A stretch of DNA of 64,000 nucleotides from Gammaproteobacteria bacterium (GTDB taxonomy: Bacteria; Pseudomonadota; Gammaproteobacteria; Pseudomonadales; Cellvibrionaceae): positions 1 to 64,000 of the forward strand of contig SEBU01000004.1 of NCBI GenBank assembly GCA_004173475.1, read 5' to 3'. A program made the position numbers and the translations under genes. This document shows, piece after piece, positions 8,208-15,229 of this stretch (positions within the stretch are counted from its first letter, which is position 1; every line of letters begins with the position of its first letter). The notes under the pieces were generated by a model. That model searched no databases, had not been told where the DNA came from, and was given only the letters and a program-made list of their open reading frames with translations.

Positions 8208-8468
8208 TTAAGCAGTTTTCTTAAGATTCGTTCGTGCGACGGAGAGTCGTCCGTTCGAACATGCGTCGATCAGTTTCCCCTGAAATTTGTGCGAGATGTT
8301 AATAAAGGGATTTATTGTGTCTGCATGCAATTGTTGACCAATATAGTAAGCCTTCAATAGCAACGCCTTCAGAATAAAATCTTCATCTTTAAATCTCAAT
8401 TTGTTTTCAATGTCCTCTATGAATTTTTTAGAGAACATTACGGCTAAACTGTCTTCAATTTCACACAT
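8208..8468 (-). CDS. Small hypothetical protein
   Basis: An 86-residue protein of unknown family. The frame is open to 8534, but the ATG at 8468 has AGGAGC seven bases upstream, and the preceding 22 codons lie in a hairpin leader, so 8468 is chosen. It begins MCEIEDSLAVMFSKKF and is mostly helical with a basic C-terminus (SVARTNLKKTA). Confidence 0.6.
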   Translation of the reverse strand: MCEIEDSLAVMFSKKFIEDIENKLRFKDEDFILKALLLKAYYIGQQLHADTINPFINISHKFQGKLIDACSNGRLSVARTNLKKTA

Positions 8469-8590
8469 ACAGCTGCTCCTAGTTAAACGAGAGCAGCCCC
8501 TAAGGGATGACTCCCGTAGGGTTGTTATGCACATTCATGCATTAGTTAATGCTGATATAGCTCAGCTACTTTTCGCCATTCGGCAAAATA
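8469..8590 (-). promoter_or_regulatory. Three-hairpin 5' leader (extended AACCY-hairpin family)
   Basis: Hairpin 1 TTTTGCC/GGCGAAAA (8570-8588), hairpin 2 GCTGA/TCAGC (8551-8566), CAACCCTACG, hairpin 3 (8491-8513, GAGTCATCCC/GGGGCTGCTC). AGGAGC and the ATG at 8468 follow. A TAGTAT lies directly upstream of hairpin 1. Confidence 0.6.
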
Positions 8591-8596
8591 CTATTT

Positions 8597-9655
8597 TCAA
8601 ACTACCTGAAACTTATTAGCTTTCATTCGAGTAATCTTTCCTTCGGTTACAGCCCACTTGAAAAATTTCTGAGCTTCCCATTGAGTGAAGTTTGCGAAGG
8701 ATTGGACCTCTTTATAAGATGGAGCGATCTGCTTATCGACTATGGCAAGAATGATAGTGTTGTAGTCGATTTTTACTGTCGATAGTGCAGGCGATTCGAC
8801 CTGCGGCTCTTGACATGTTTCAAGTGGTGGCTTTTGAAAAAAGGGATACACATTTTCCGCGTAAACGTTCTCTGTATTAATTTCTTCAATCAAAGGATGA
8901 TCTGCATTATCCGGTGCAACGTCGGCATTGCAATGGTTGGCTGGGTCTCTTTCGAGTAACCCGTCAAACTCATGCGCTGTTGGAACCACAACCGAGGCTT
9001 GCAATCGTTTTTCGTTACCTAACATCATGAGCGCTACTACTGGCAAAAAGTCGAATAGCACGGCCAGCCAGATACAAAACATTTTAATTGTTGTGTCCTT
9101 ATCTCCTATCAGGAGAATGAGTCCATCAAGTGGGCTCGACCTATTTTCTTTTTCATTAACAGGTGCTAATTGTTTTAAAAGTTCAGCATCAAGCGCTTTA
9201 GCTTCATTGCTACTTTTCATTAGCCGTTCGACCTGCGAGCGAGCCCTTACGGTTAAGCCTTGTTCGGCAGTTTCCTGTAGCAATTGCTGCGAATTTTTTG
9301 ATTGCTCGAGAGCCGAATAGATATAGTTTTCCCTTCTATCATTGCTCGCTTGTTTGAGAGTCTCGCCAGCGATATATCCATATAAGGTTGTAAATGTAGT
9401 AAAGGTTGAAAGCATCAAGGGCATAATCGCTACGATGGCAATTAATGGTTTTAGAAGCCATTTGGCTCGACCCATATACATTGAGAAGCCATATCCAAAT
9501 AGTTGGATCGCACAACCCGAAAGGCCAGCGGCGATGGCTTCGTTCCCGTGACCACCGAACAGCAGGTAGAAGAACCAGAAATTGCATCCGAGGCTCACCA
9601 ACGTCGTAATGGATATAGCGAGGGCAAAGACCCCCGTATTTAGAATTTTTTTCAT
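8597..9655 (-). CDS. Inner-membrane protein, unknown function
   Basis: A 352-residue membrane protein. About three hydrophobic segments occupy residues 8-95, then a charged coiled-coil-like region (100-165) and another membrane segment (FCIWLAVLFDFLPVVALMML, near 195-214). The cytoplasmic tail is acidic and ends in a winged-helix-like stretch (YKEVQSFANFTQWEAQKFFKWAVTEGKIT). Family not recognised. GAGAGG precedes the ATG. It lies between the exonuclease gene and small unknown genes on the same strand. Confidence 0.65.
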   Translation of the reverse strand: MKKILNTGVFALAISITTLVSLGCNFWFFYLLFGGHGNEAIAAGLSGCAIQLFGYGFSMYMGRAKWLLKPLIAIVAIMPLMLSTFTTFTTLYGYIAGETLKQASNDRRENYIYSALEQSKNSQQLLQETAEQGLTVRARSQVERLMKSSNEAKALDAELLKQLAPVNEKENRSSPLDGLILLIGDKDTTIKMFCIWLAVLFDFLPVVALMMLGNEKRLQASVVVPTAHEFDGLLERDPANHCNADVAPDNADHPLIEEINTENVYAENVYPFFQKPPLETCQEPQVESPALSTVKIDYNTIILAIVDKQIAPSYKEVQSFANFTQWEAQKFFKWAVTEGKITRMKANKFQVV

Positions 9656-9716
9656 AAAAACCTCTCTGCGTGAATTGGATTAGGAAGGGCTACTCTGGAA
9701 TAGCACCGCCTAATAC
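9656..9716 (-). promoter_or_regulatory. Variant structured 5' leader
   Basis: A hairpin at 9679-9714 has an outer ATTAGG/CCTAAT stem, an internal loop and an inner GCTA/TAGC stem (9689-9704), then GAGAGG and the ATG. The two-tier stem resembles the leader family but the AACCY element is missing. Confidence 0.35.
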
Positions 9717-9758
9717 AATTCTTTGCTGCGGGATCGAATGAAGAAATTTTGAAATGAA

Positions 9759-9783
9759 TTTAAGGCACCTACGGTGCCCTAAA
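9759..9783 (-). terminator. Weak hairpin terminator
   Basis: A GGCACC/GGTGCC stem with a three-base loop, extended by TTTAA-type pairing, lies 18 bases past the stop of the exonuclease gene. The T-run after it is interrupted. Confidence 0.5.
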
Positions 9784-9800
9784 TTATTTTTGAAGTTACG

Positions 9801-10826
9801 TTAGAACATTTTCGAGATTCGCATTTTCTCAAATCCCACCAGGCTAGTAGCAACGTCGACGTCAATAATATTTTTAGGCATTACGTTCTCATCACACGCA
9901 AACTTATAGTAGCTAATGGCTTCGTTTCGATACGAATCGAGCACGTTTTCCGTAAGTGAAATTGATTTATCAGCAAGAATTTTTTTGTAATTCACGTTAC
10001 CTTTTCGGGTAACTTTCGTCACATTTATTCCAGCGTAATCAGCCCATAAATAACTACCCATGATACGGGTGAAATTATTTTGGTGGATCAAAGCTGACTC
10101 CTTAAGTATTTCAATTTCTTTTGATTTTTCTGCGATCAACTTTTCGATCATTGCGTAACCAGCTGCATGAAATTTCCAAGCTCTGATATCTTCATCCGCG
10201 GTCGGGAAAAAAATATCTTTAGCCGGGTCTTTTCGGGGCGCCACTCCACTATTCACTGCTGACATAAACTGTAGAATTTTAGAAGAGAGCTCGCTAATCA
10301 TTTTTTCATTCCTGAAAATTTGAAATTCTCTATAGTCTCCGGTGTCGTCAGGATTGTAGAAAAAGAGCCACCCATAATCAGCACCTGTTACTAGCAATTG
10401 GTGCTGAATCTGTGGAAAGTATCTGACATAGGCTTTTGAGCTAACACCAAGGTCACAAATTTCCGCGTAAGTGGATTGCGCTGGCACTTTCAATTCAACT
10501 GGCCGTCCTTTGAGTGTAAGGCCGTCGAGTGACGCGATGGCGAATTGATTTTCAGAGCTAATAGCGCAGACTGCAACCAGCATGGGTTCCTGAAGAGCCA
10601 TTTCAGCACATGTTCTAGCTCGCGGTTCAAGTAGATTTCCTTTTCGCACTAATGGATTGCGTTCAAGATTTTCCACAACTCCGCGCATCGTTTTCTCTGC
10701 CCAGAGTGTCCACTCGCCTTTTTCTGGATTTAACCCCAGAAGAGTTGCAGCATCGCTAGCTCCTACTCCAGTCTTACGCCACCGATGCCATTCAATCGTT
10801 TTCTGAATAACATCTGAGTAGATCAT
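9801..10826 (-). CDS. YqaJ/lambda-Exo-type 5'-3' exonuclease
   Basis: A 341-residue YqaJ-family recombinase nuclease with the PD-(D/E)XK core. The N-terminal KTGVGASDAATLLGLNP motif, LLEPRA (E67), D101 in the SLDG motif, E111 and K113 in VELKVP, and the YFPQIQHQLLVTGADYGWLFFY block are all present. It resects double-stranded DNA for annealing by its partner; the RecT/Bet-like gene lies immediately upstream with a 4-base overlap, indicating translational coupling. SXT/R391 and IncA/C elements carry an equivalent exo/bet pair near cobS-like genes, where it supports recombination between elements. Confidence 0.85.
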   Translation of the reverse strand: MIYSDVIQKTIEWHRWRKTGVGASDAATLLGLNPEKGEWTLWAEKTMRGVVENLERNPLVRKGNLLEPRARTCAEMALQEPMLVAVCAISSENQFAIASLDGLTLKGRPVELKVPAQSTYAEICDLGVSSKAYVRYFPQIQHQLLVTGADYGWLFFYNPDDTGDYREFQIFRNEKMISELSSKILQFMSAVNSGVAPRKDPAKDIFFPTADEDIRAWKFHAAGYAMIEKLIAEKSKEIEILKESALIHQNNFTRIMGSYLWADYAGINVTKVTRKGNVNYKKILADKSISLTENVLDSYRNEAISYYKFACDENVMPKNIIDVDVATSLVGFEKMRISKMF

Positions 10827-11635
10827 GGCTTCGCTCCACTAGTTTGTGAAAATTCTTCAAATGCTTTTTCGTAAACCTTAACCGCATAATCCAGCGCGAC
10901 GCCGCTATAGCGTGTGCCAAGCTGGTCAATAATAGTTTTGGGTGTGGAAAAAACAGCCGGATGTTGAGTTATTGAACTGATAAATTTATCTATCGGCTCT
11001 TTGTCTTCATCTGAAATTTGAAGGTGACACAAACTTGAATCAACTGTAGGCGTCTCTTTGAAAGGAACGACGTTGGACGTTGGCAGTGTGTCAACTATTC
11101 GCACTGGTGTCTCGAAAGATGATTGAGTTAATCGCGACGATCGAATGCCCTCGCTCAAACTCGGGAGGGAGTACTCATCGCGGATACCCGATATACCGAA
11201 AGCTACCCTAGCACACTCGGATAATGCGATTTGACGCATTACGCGATTGGGTTTTTCCCAGTAATCATGCTCTGTACTGTAAAGATCGGTGAAGTGTTCG
11301 CGAACTTTAATCGGATGAGCACGGTCCTTTCGATGAATGATGCACTCTACCCACTCATACACCGCCTTTTGCGTGACGGGTACCTGAGTGACTCGTTCAG
11401 AAAAACTGAAATCGATTCCATCGAATGCTTCGGTTTTATTCAGCAAGTGAATCCAGCCATCATATTTCACAACGGCGGATACAAATCCATTCCTGTCTAA
11501 GAATCCGGAAACGTGCTTGTCATCAAGAGAGAGATTGTTTTTTTCCGCAAAGTCCCGAATGATTTTTTCATGCTCGTCTTTTACCGAAGTCTCTGGTAGT
11601 TCCGTGCGAAAATGAATCTTAGAGTTTGTAATCAT
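10823..11635 (-). CDS. RecT/Bet-type single-strand annealing protein
   Basis: About 270 residues. The core VTQKAVYEWVECIIHRKD...PNRVMRQIALSECARVAFGISG matches the RecT/Bet annealase family, which binds single-stranded DNA exposed by the exonuclease and pairs it with a complement. The frame is open to 11650, but ATG at 11635 follows AAGGA by seven bases and is preferred. The first codons of the longer frame abut a perfect hairpin leader. The tail (residues 180-270) is acidic and divergent. It forms an operon with the exonuclease. Confidence 0.8.
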   Translation of the reverse strand: MITNSKIHFRTELPETSVKDEHEKIIRDFAEKNNLSLDDKHVSGFLDRNGFVSAVVKYDGWIHLLNKTEAFDGIDFSFSERVTQVPVTQKAVYEWVECIIHRKDRAHPIKVREHFTDLYSTEHDYWEKPNRVMRQIALSECARVAFGISGIRDEYSLPSLSEGIRSSRLTQSSFETPVRIVDTLPTSNVVPFKETPTVDSSLCHLQISDEDKEPIDKFISSITQHPAVFSTPKTIIDQLGTRYSGVALDYAVKVYEKAFEEFSQTSGAKP

Positions 11636-11700
11636 GGTGATATCCTTCATGTAGTTGATGAAGGGTAATCAGCCCGAGGGCTAATTACCCTCAGGTTAAA
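11636..11700 (-). promoter_or_regulatory. Structured 5' leader (AACCY-hairpin family)
   Basis: TAACCTGA precedes a hairpin at 11663-11690: GGGTAAT/ATTACCC outer pairing and AGCC/GGCT inner pairing around CTCG, with almost no mismatches. A CAGCAT/ATGCTG hairpin lies just upstream, at the stop of the preceding gene. AAGGA and the ATG at 11635 follow. Confidence 0.6.
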
Positions 11701-11707
11701 TCCAGCA

Positions 11708-12265
11708 TCAAAAAAATGCTGAAGGTTTTTTCGATTCGCAGGTGTTAAACGCGAACAGTTCTTTTGTCAGCCCAGTTGCAATAGCATGGCAACGAATTCC
11801 ACTAGGATCTTCATTAATTGATTCCAGAAATTGGCACAGATCTGACCAATTTCCGAGGCTTAATAAGTCGTCTCTGTCTCCAGTGGTGAAGGACAAAGAC
11901 ATGTCTCCGTGTATCAGAGGTACTTCTTTAGCCAGATACGTCAAGAATAATAACGGTATTAATCCGCTCTCATGCCTAACGTGACCGGAACCACCGAATG
12001 AACTCCACTTCACTACGTTTATCATCCCAAAATCTTTAAAGCCGAAGCTAAAAGATTTGTCTTTGTTGAACGCTCCATCCCGTGACGTGAAATCCAATTG
12101 AATGTCTGGGTACCCAGATGTGGCGGACGTGTCTACCGTCAGCCTAGTCAAGTCTGGAAGTTTGGTGGCGAACGATTCTATAGCGGAGCGAATTTTGATA
12201 CACACGCCTTTTGCACCGTAAACTTGTCCGAGAGTTTGGTATTTCCAATAAAGTATCTCTGACAT
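11708..12265 (-). CDS. Hypothetical protein
   Basis: A 185-residue protein of unknown family. Its central segment (SGYPDIQLDFTSRDGAFNKDKSFSFGFKDFG) looks like paired beta-strands and the end has FEFNTCESKK-like polar sequence. It starts three bases after the CobS-like stop, so the two are almost certainly co-transcribed, and precedes the Bet/Exo pair. Single-strand DNA-binding or recombination accessory roles fit the context but no motif supports either. Confidence 0.6.
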   Translation of the reverse strand: MSEILYWKYQTLGQVYGAKGVCIKIRSAIESFATKLPDLTRLTVDTSATSGYPDIQLDFTSRDGAFNKDKSFSFGFKDFGMINVVKWSSFGGSGHVRHESGLIPLLFLTYLAKEVPLIHGDMSLSFTTGDRDDLLSLGNWSDLCQFLESINEDPSGIRCHAIATGLTKELFAFNTCESKKPSAFF

Positions 12266-12267
12266 AG

Positions 12268-13275
12268 TTAGATCGCCTTAGTCCATTGGTCACCAAACGT
12301 GTCGGAGCACATTTTGCGAATTCCCGCTCTATCCTCATGATCTACTCGCCGTAAAAGCGCGTGGTCAAGAGCCAGCTGCATGCTCGATAGTTCGGGATTG
12401 CGAAATGCAATGGTTAAGTGGATCCAGCGAAGAAGTACTCGAGTACTCATCGTAGTACTTAGCGTAGGGGCTGATGTCTCATCTCCCAGAAATTGAACTC
12501 TTATACCGTTAGCCACTTCCACATAACCTCTCAGAATGTCTTCTGGGATCATCTGGTATACGGAGCTACAGAGTTTAAGTTCTTCCTCGGGGTTCATGTA
12601 GGGCACTTCAGTGATTCGAAATCGGTCTAGAAACGCAGGATTTTGCGTTTTAATTCCCGGCATCAACCCACTTTTATCCCCACTGCCCTGAGAGTTACCC
12701 GTGACCACAACCCTAAACATTGGATGTGCGTGAATCACTTCACCACCGTTTTCAGGAATTATCAGGGGAGCACCTTCTAAGATGTCATTTAGACCACCCA
12801 TTTCTGAGGGATTTGCGTAATCAAATTCATTGATTAGCAGAATCCGCCCATGTTTCATCGCTTTGGGTAACACTCCGTATTTAAATTTCATTACGGGTTG
12901 CGCGCCAGGTGATGGAGCCATGAGCGTGTTATGCCCCACTAGTGTGTCAAAGGTAAAATTTCCACTGGCAGTGATCGAATCGCACCCCCAATTGAGGCGA
13001 GACAGAACTTGCCCTATCACGGACGTTTTACCTGATCCGATAGGACCCGTTAGCATCAGCGCATCACCGTCTGGCTCGTTTAAAAATTCGAAAACCTCTC
13101 GAACAATTTCACGGCGAAAATGATAGTTGCGATTTACTGGCTGAATGGTCCCGGAGGGAGAATCGTATCCAAGAACATTAACACTGTCTGGAAGCGAGAG
13201 ATTGTTGAATAAACCGGCAACCTTAATAGCTGATGGTTGCGCTGGCGTATTGATATTGGAAATTGTTGCGTTCAT
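12268..13275 (-). CDS. CobS-like MoxR-class AAA+ ATPase
   Basis: About 335 residues. Walker A GPIGSGKTS near residue 75, a GHNTLM motif, a Walker B-like RILLINEFDYANP in which the usual DE is NE, and sensor VVTGNS are visible, followed by the FLDRFRI arginine-finger region typical of CobS/MoxR ATPases. It is the likely partner of the CobT-like vWA protein at 4381-6081. ATG at 13275 follows GGAG by six bases and is preferred over the in-frame ATG at 13287, which overlaps that ribosome site. The pair is shared with SXT/IncA/C-type elements. Confidence 0.8.
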   Translation of the reverse strand: MNATISNINTPAQPSAIKVAGLFNNLSLPDSVNVLGYDSPSGTIQPVNRNYHFRREIVREVFEFLNEPDGDALMLTGPIGSGKTSVIGQVLSRLNWGCDSITASGNFTFDTLVGHNTLMAPSPGAQPVMKFKYGVLPKAMKHGRILLINEFDYANPSEMGGLNDILEGAPLIIPENGGEVIHAHPMFRVVVTGNSQGSGDKSGLMPGIKTQNPAFLDRFRITEVPYMNPEEELKLCSSVYQMIPEDILRGYVEVANGIRVQFLGDETSAPTLSTTMSTRVLLRWIHLTIAFRNPELSSMQLALDHALLRRVDHEDRAGIRKMCSDTFGDQWTKAI

Positions 13276-13410
13276 GAAGTACTCCATTGTCTGTGAAATG
13301 GCGCACTCCTCCCCAAAAGGGCTGAGTGCGCCCTATTGGCTTATTTAAAGGTTAGTTGCTTTAGTTTTAATGCGGCAAGCTCCGCAAAGGTGTCCTAAGA
13401 CACAATTCTA
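13276..13410 (-). promoter_or_regulatory. Three-hairpin 5' leader (extended AACCY-hairpin family)
   Basis: Hairpin 1 GTGTC/GACAC (13390-13403), hairpin 2 GCGG/CCGC (13372-13385) followed by CATTAA, then AAGCCAATA, then hairpin 3 (13300-13332) with a 9-10 bp outer stem and an inner CCC/GGG stem. GGAG and the ATG at 13275 follow. Hairpin 2 keeps the AGCT-type loop seen in the copy before 8468. Confidence 0.55.
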
Positions 13411-13488
13411 AAAACCCTATGGAGGTTCTTAAAATTAGGTCCTAAACAAAATTACTAAGCGATAGTGGCCACTACCGCTTAGTAGGTG

Positions 13489-13866
13489 TTATGCAGCCAT
13501 TGGAACGGACGCAGATTCAGTTTCCAAAGTCATTTTGTCGTAAACAAAATGACCACGAGTTTCGTCCGTAGAAAAAACCAGCTCGGCAACTTCTTTCTTC
13601 TGCACCGTCAACTGAAAATCGGAAAGCAATTGCATCGATCCGCTCTTCATGCGAACAACGTTGACATTTACGCAACCCCGTCGACTCAACTTTTCTGCTG
13701 CGTCGATAAGGTCGCCCAAATGGCTCTCTGAAATAACCGGAGTTCGCTGACTAGCTCTAAATGGACTTCTGGCAACAGAAGCCTTAGACGTTTTATTACT
13801 CCACTTTCTTGCAAGTAACCACGTCACTGCACAACACACGCCTATGAATAACAGGTGCTCTATCAT
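13489..13866 (-). CDS. Small membrane-anchored hypothetical protein
   Basis: A 125-residue protein with one N-terminal membrane segment (LLFIGVCCAVTWLLA) followed by a basic stretch and a soluble C-terminal domain of about 80 residues with alternating strands (CVNVNVVRMKSG, LSDFQLTV). Family unknown. It has a strong ribosome site, AGGAGG, eight bases before the ATG, and is preceded by a long hairpin. Confidence 0.6.
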   Translation of the reverse strand: MIEHLLFIGVCCAVTWLLARKWSNKTSKASVARSPFRASQRTPVISESHLGDLIDAAEKLSRRGCVNVNVVRMKSGSMQLLSDFQLTVQKKEVAELVFSTDETRGHFVYDKMTLETESASVPMAA

Positions 13867-13883
13867 TTGGACATCCTCCTATG

Positions 13884-13934
13884 TAATGGGTCCCTTAAAT
13901 ATCCTGACGAGCAAGCGATTTAAGGGAACCATTA
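13884..13934 (-). promoter_or_regulatory. Long hairpin upstream of the 125-aa gene
   Basis: A 6-bp outer stem (TAATGG/CCATTA), one mismatch and a 10-bp inner stem (TCCCTTAAAT and its complement) enclose a 17-base loop. AGGAGGATGTCC follows. The stem-mismatch-stem form matches the leader family, but no AACCY element is present. Confidence 0.45.
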
Positions 13935-13943
13935 CAAGGAGAC

Positions 13944-13965
13944 GAAGGCTTAAAAATAAGCCTTC
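13944..13965 (-). terminator. Hairpin downstream of the 31-codon gene
   Basis: A 9-bp perfect stem (GAAGGCTTA and its complement) with an AAAA loop lies 13 bases past the small gene's stop. The following T-run is poor, so it may be a processing or stability element. Confidence 0.45.
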
Positions 13966-13977
13966 AATCCGTAATAG

Positions 13978-14073
13978 CTAAACGTTAAAACCTAAGTTCC
14001 TTAACGTTCCCATTACTGGGATTTTCAGAACGAATGCAGTCAAAACGATCATTAGATAAACACCTAATTCCAT
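13978..14073 (-). CDS. 31-residue predicted membrane peptide
   Basis: A 32-codon frame with ATG start and TAG stop. The product is a single hydrophobic helix (GVYLMIVLTAFVLKIPVM) with short polar ends. GAGAGTAATTT precedes the ATG. A typical AACCCTGAA plus hairpin leader stands directly upstream at 14094-14124, as for the larger genes of the block, and a hairpin follows the stop. Leader and position are the evidence; no homology is claimed. Confidence 0.5.
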   Translation of the reverse strand: MELGVYLMIVLTAFVLKIPVMGTLRNLGFNV

Positions 14074-14135
14074 AAATTACTCTCAAAAAATGAGGGCAAT
14101 TACTCCCGGAAGGGTGTAATGCCCTTCAGGGTTGG
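14074..14135 (-). promoter_or_regulatory. Structured 5' leader (AACCY-hairpin family)
   Basis: CAACCCTGAA is followed by a hairpin at 14094-14124 with GGGCA/TGCCC outer, TAC/GTA middle and CCC/GGG inner pairing around TTCC. GAGAG and the ATG at 14073 follow. A CGAC/GTCG hairpin lies just upstream, at about 14142-14154. Confidence 0.6.
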
Positions 14136-14209
14136 ATTGGATCGACATATAGTCGGGTTTGATAGAGAACAGACAGAGTACAGCTAGGAGGATGTCAACT
14201 CTGGCTAAC

Positions 14210-14707
14210 TCAAGCAATCAATGGCTGGCACTGAATGTACTCGGCAGCTATCTTGCGTGTGCGTGGCGATGAAGACGTTATGCTCACATCAGTAGTGCTC
14301 TCGATTGACTTACGCAGTTTTGCGGCGGCGGCCTTTTCCTTACGGAGTTTCGCTGCTGCAATTTTTCTACGTTCACCGGTCGGCGATTCGTATTCTGAAT
14401 AATCAATTTCTTCGAAAATTGAGATAATTTTTGTCTCAAACCAAAGCGCTGCATCATCGAGCGTAAAAATGCTTACATTCCTTCGACTAAATGTTGGAAC
14501 ATCGAAATCAGAGTAGTCAACCTCTTCAAATCTCGAAATAACACGAGTTTCGAATAGGTCAGCATTAGCAGGTTGTTGCTGTGTTTTGGTTACCAAATCT
14601 ACAGCGATGCTGTTAAGGTCAAATGAAAATGTGCCGACTGGCCTCATTAAAAACCATTTGGCTGCGACGCAAAAGATTAGAATTAATGCTACGTATAAAA
14701 ATTCCAT
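14210..14707 (-). CDS. Membrane-anchored protein with internal repeat
   Basis: A 165-residue protein with one N-terminal membrane helix (FLYVALILIFCVAAKWFL). Two copies of a repeat of about 25 residues follow: FETRVISRFEEVDYSDFD near 51-68 and FETKIISIFEEIDYSEYE near 88-105, each followed by a basic (G/F)xRR element. After these comes a Lys/Ala-rich helix (IAAAKLRKEKAAAAKLRKS). Family unknown. A ribosome site, AGGAGC, lies before the ATG, downstream of a hairpin leader. Confidence 0.6.
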   Translation of the reverse strand: MEFLYVALILIFCVAAKWFLMRPVGTFSFDLNSIAVDLVTKTQQQPANADLFETRVISRFEEVDYSDFDVPTFSRRNVSIFTLDDAALWFETKIISIFEEIDYSEYESPTGERRKIAAAKLRKEKAAAAKLRKSIESTTDVSITSSSPRTRKIAAEYIQCQPLIA

Positions 14708-14775
14708 AATGAGCTCCTAAATGTAAAATTCGGGAGCTATGGCCGCGAGGGCAATAGTTCCCAAGCGGGTTTGAA
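14708..14775 (-). promoter_or_regulatory. Structured 5' leader (AACCY-hairpin family)
   Basis: AAACCCGCTT precedes a hairpin at 14732-14762: GGGA/TCCC outer, CTAT/ATAG middle, GCC/GGC inner around CTCG. AGGAGCTCATT and the ATG at 14707 follow. Confidence 0.55.
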
Positions 14776-14803
14776 GAGAAGGATTGAACCTTAATTAACT
14801 TGA

Positions 14804-15037
14804 TTAAATACCGTGGCGACGCTCATACGCACGTCTCGCTCGAAGAATTCGATTGTCGCGCGAAAAGTATGAGCATACAAGACCAAGATATATCTCCCTT
14901 TTTTCATCCAAAAGTAATGCGAAATCCCTGTCAGCCCGCAGATTGCGTTTTGACTTAGAGAAATACATCCGAAATGGATTTGAAAGGTACAAAAAGAACG
15001 GTGTGAGAAGTAGATACCCAAAATAGCCAATGGCCAT
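14804..15037 (-). CDS. Small membrane protein, hypothetical
   Basis: A 77-residue protein with an N-terminal hydrophobic segment (IGYFGYLLLTPFFLYL) and a strongly basic, Arg-rich C-terminal half ending RARRAYERRHGI. ATG at 15037 has GGAGG six bases upstream and replaces a TTG four codons earlier. It is the first gene of the minus-strand block and has a promoter and a full leader. Confidence 0.55.
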   Translation of the reverse strand: MAIGYFGYLLLTPFFLYLSNPFRMYFSKSKRNLRADRDFALLLDEKREIYLGLVCSYFSRDNRILRARRAYERRHGI

Positions 15038-15192
15038 AGAAACCTCCAAGAGATACGTCGGAGAGAATCTAATCCCGAGGGATTAAACCCTCAGGTTGGG
15101 AAGCGACCAGAAAATCGGTCGCAGATTGTGTGAATGAATAATGATAGGTGGTGCTAAGTAGTTCGAGTTAGCTCTCGATGCCAAAGGCAAAT
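15038..15192 (-). promoter_or_regulatory. Three-hairpin 5' leader (extended AACCY-hairpin family)
   Basis: Hairpin 1 TGCC/GGCA (15179-15189), hairpin 2 TCGAG/CTCGA (15163-15178), an extra GCGACC/GGTCGC hairpin (15103-15122), CAACCTGA, then hairpin 3 (15063-15092) with TAATCC/GGATTA pairing around CTCG. GGAGG and the ATG at 15037 follow. Confidence 0.6.
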
Positions 15193-15200
15193 ACATTTTT

Positions 15201-15229
15201 AGATTAATGGATCGTCTATTAATTTGCAA
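15201..15229 (-). promoter_or_regulatory. Predicted sigma70-type promoter of the leader
   Basis: On the minus strand TTGCAA (15224-15229) and TAATCT (15201-15206) are separated by 17 bases. A start about seven bases on would place the RNA 5' end just ahead of hairpin 1, so the whole structure would be transcribed. Confidence 0.5.

Noticed and set aside
8928-9320. 130-codon + frame opposite the 352-aa membrane protein gene
   Set aside because: Shadow of a better-supported gene; no ribosome site and low-complexity Ser-rich product.
2708-15092. Leader hairpins as ordinary intrinsic terminators
   Set aside because: They lack T-runs, lie directly before ribosome sites and carry a conserved 5' AACCY element; true terminators in the same region (1655, 3396) look different.
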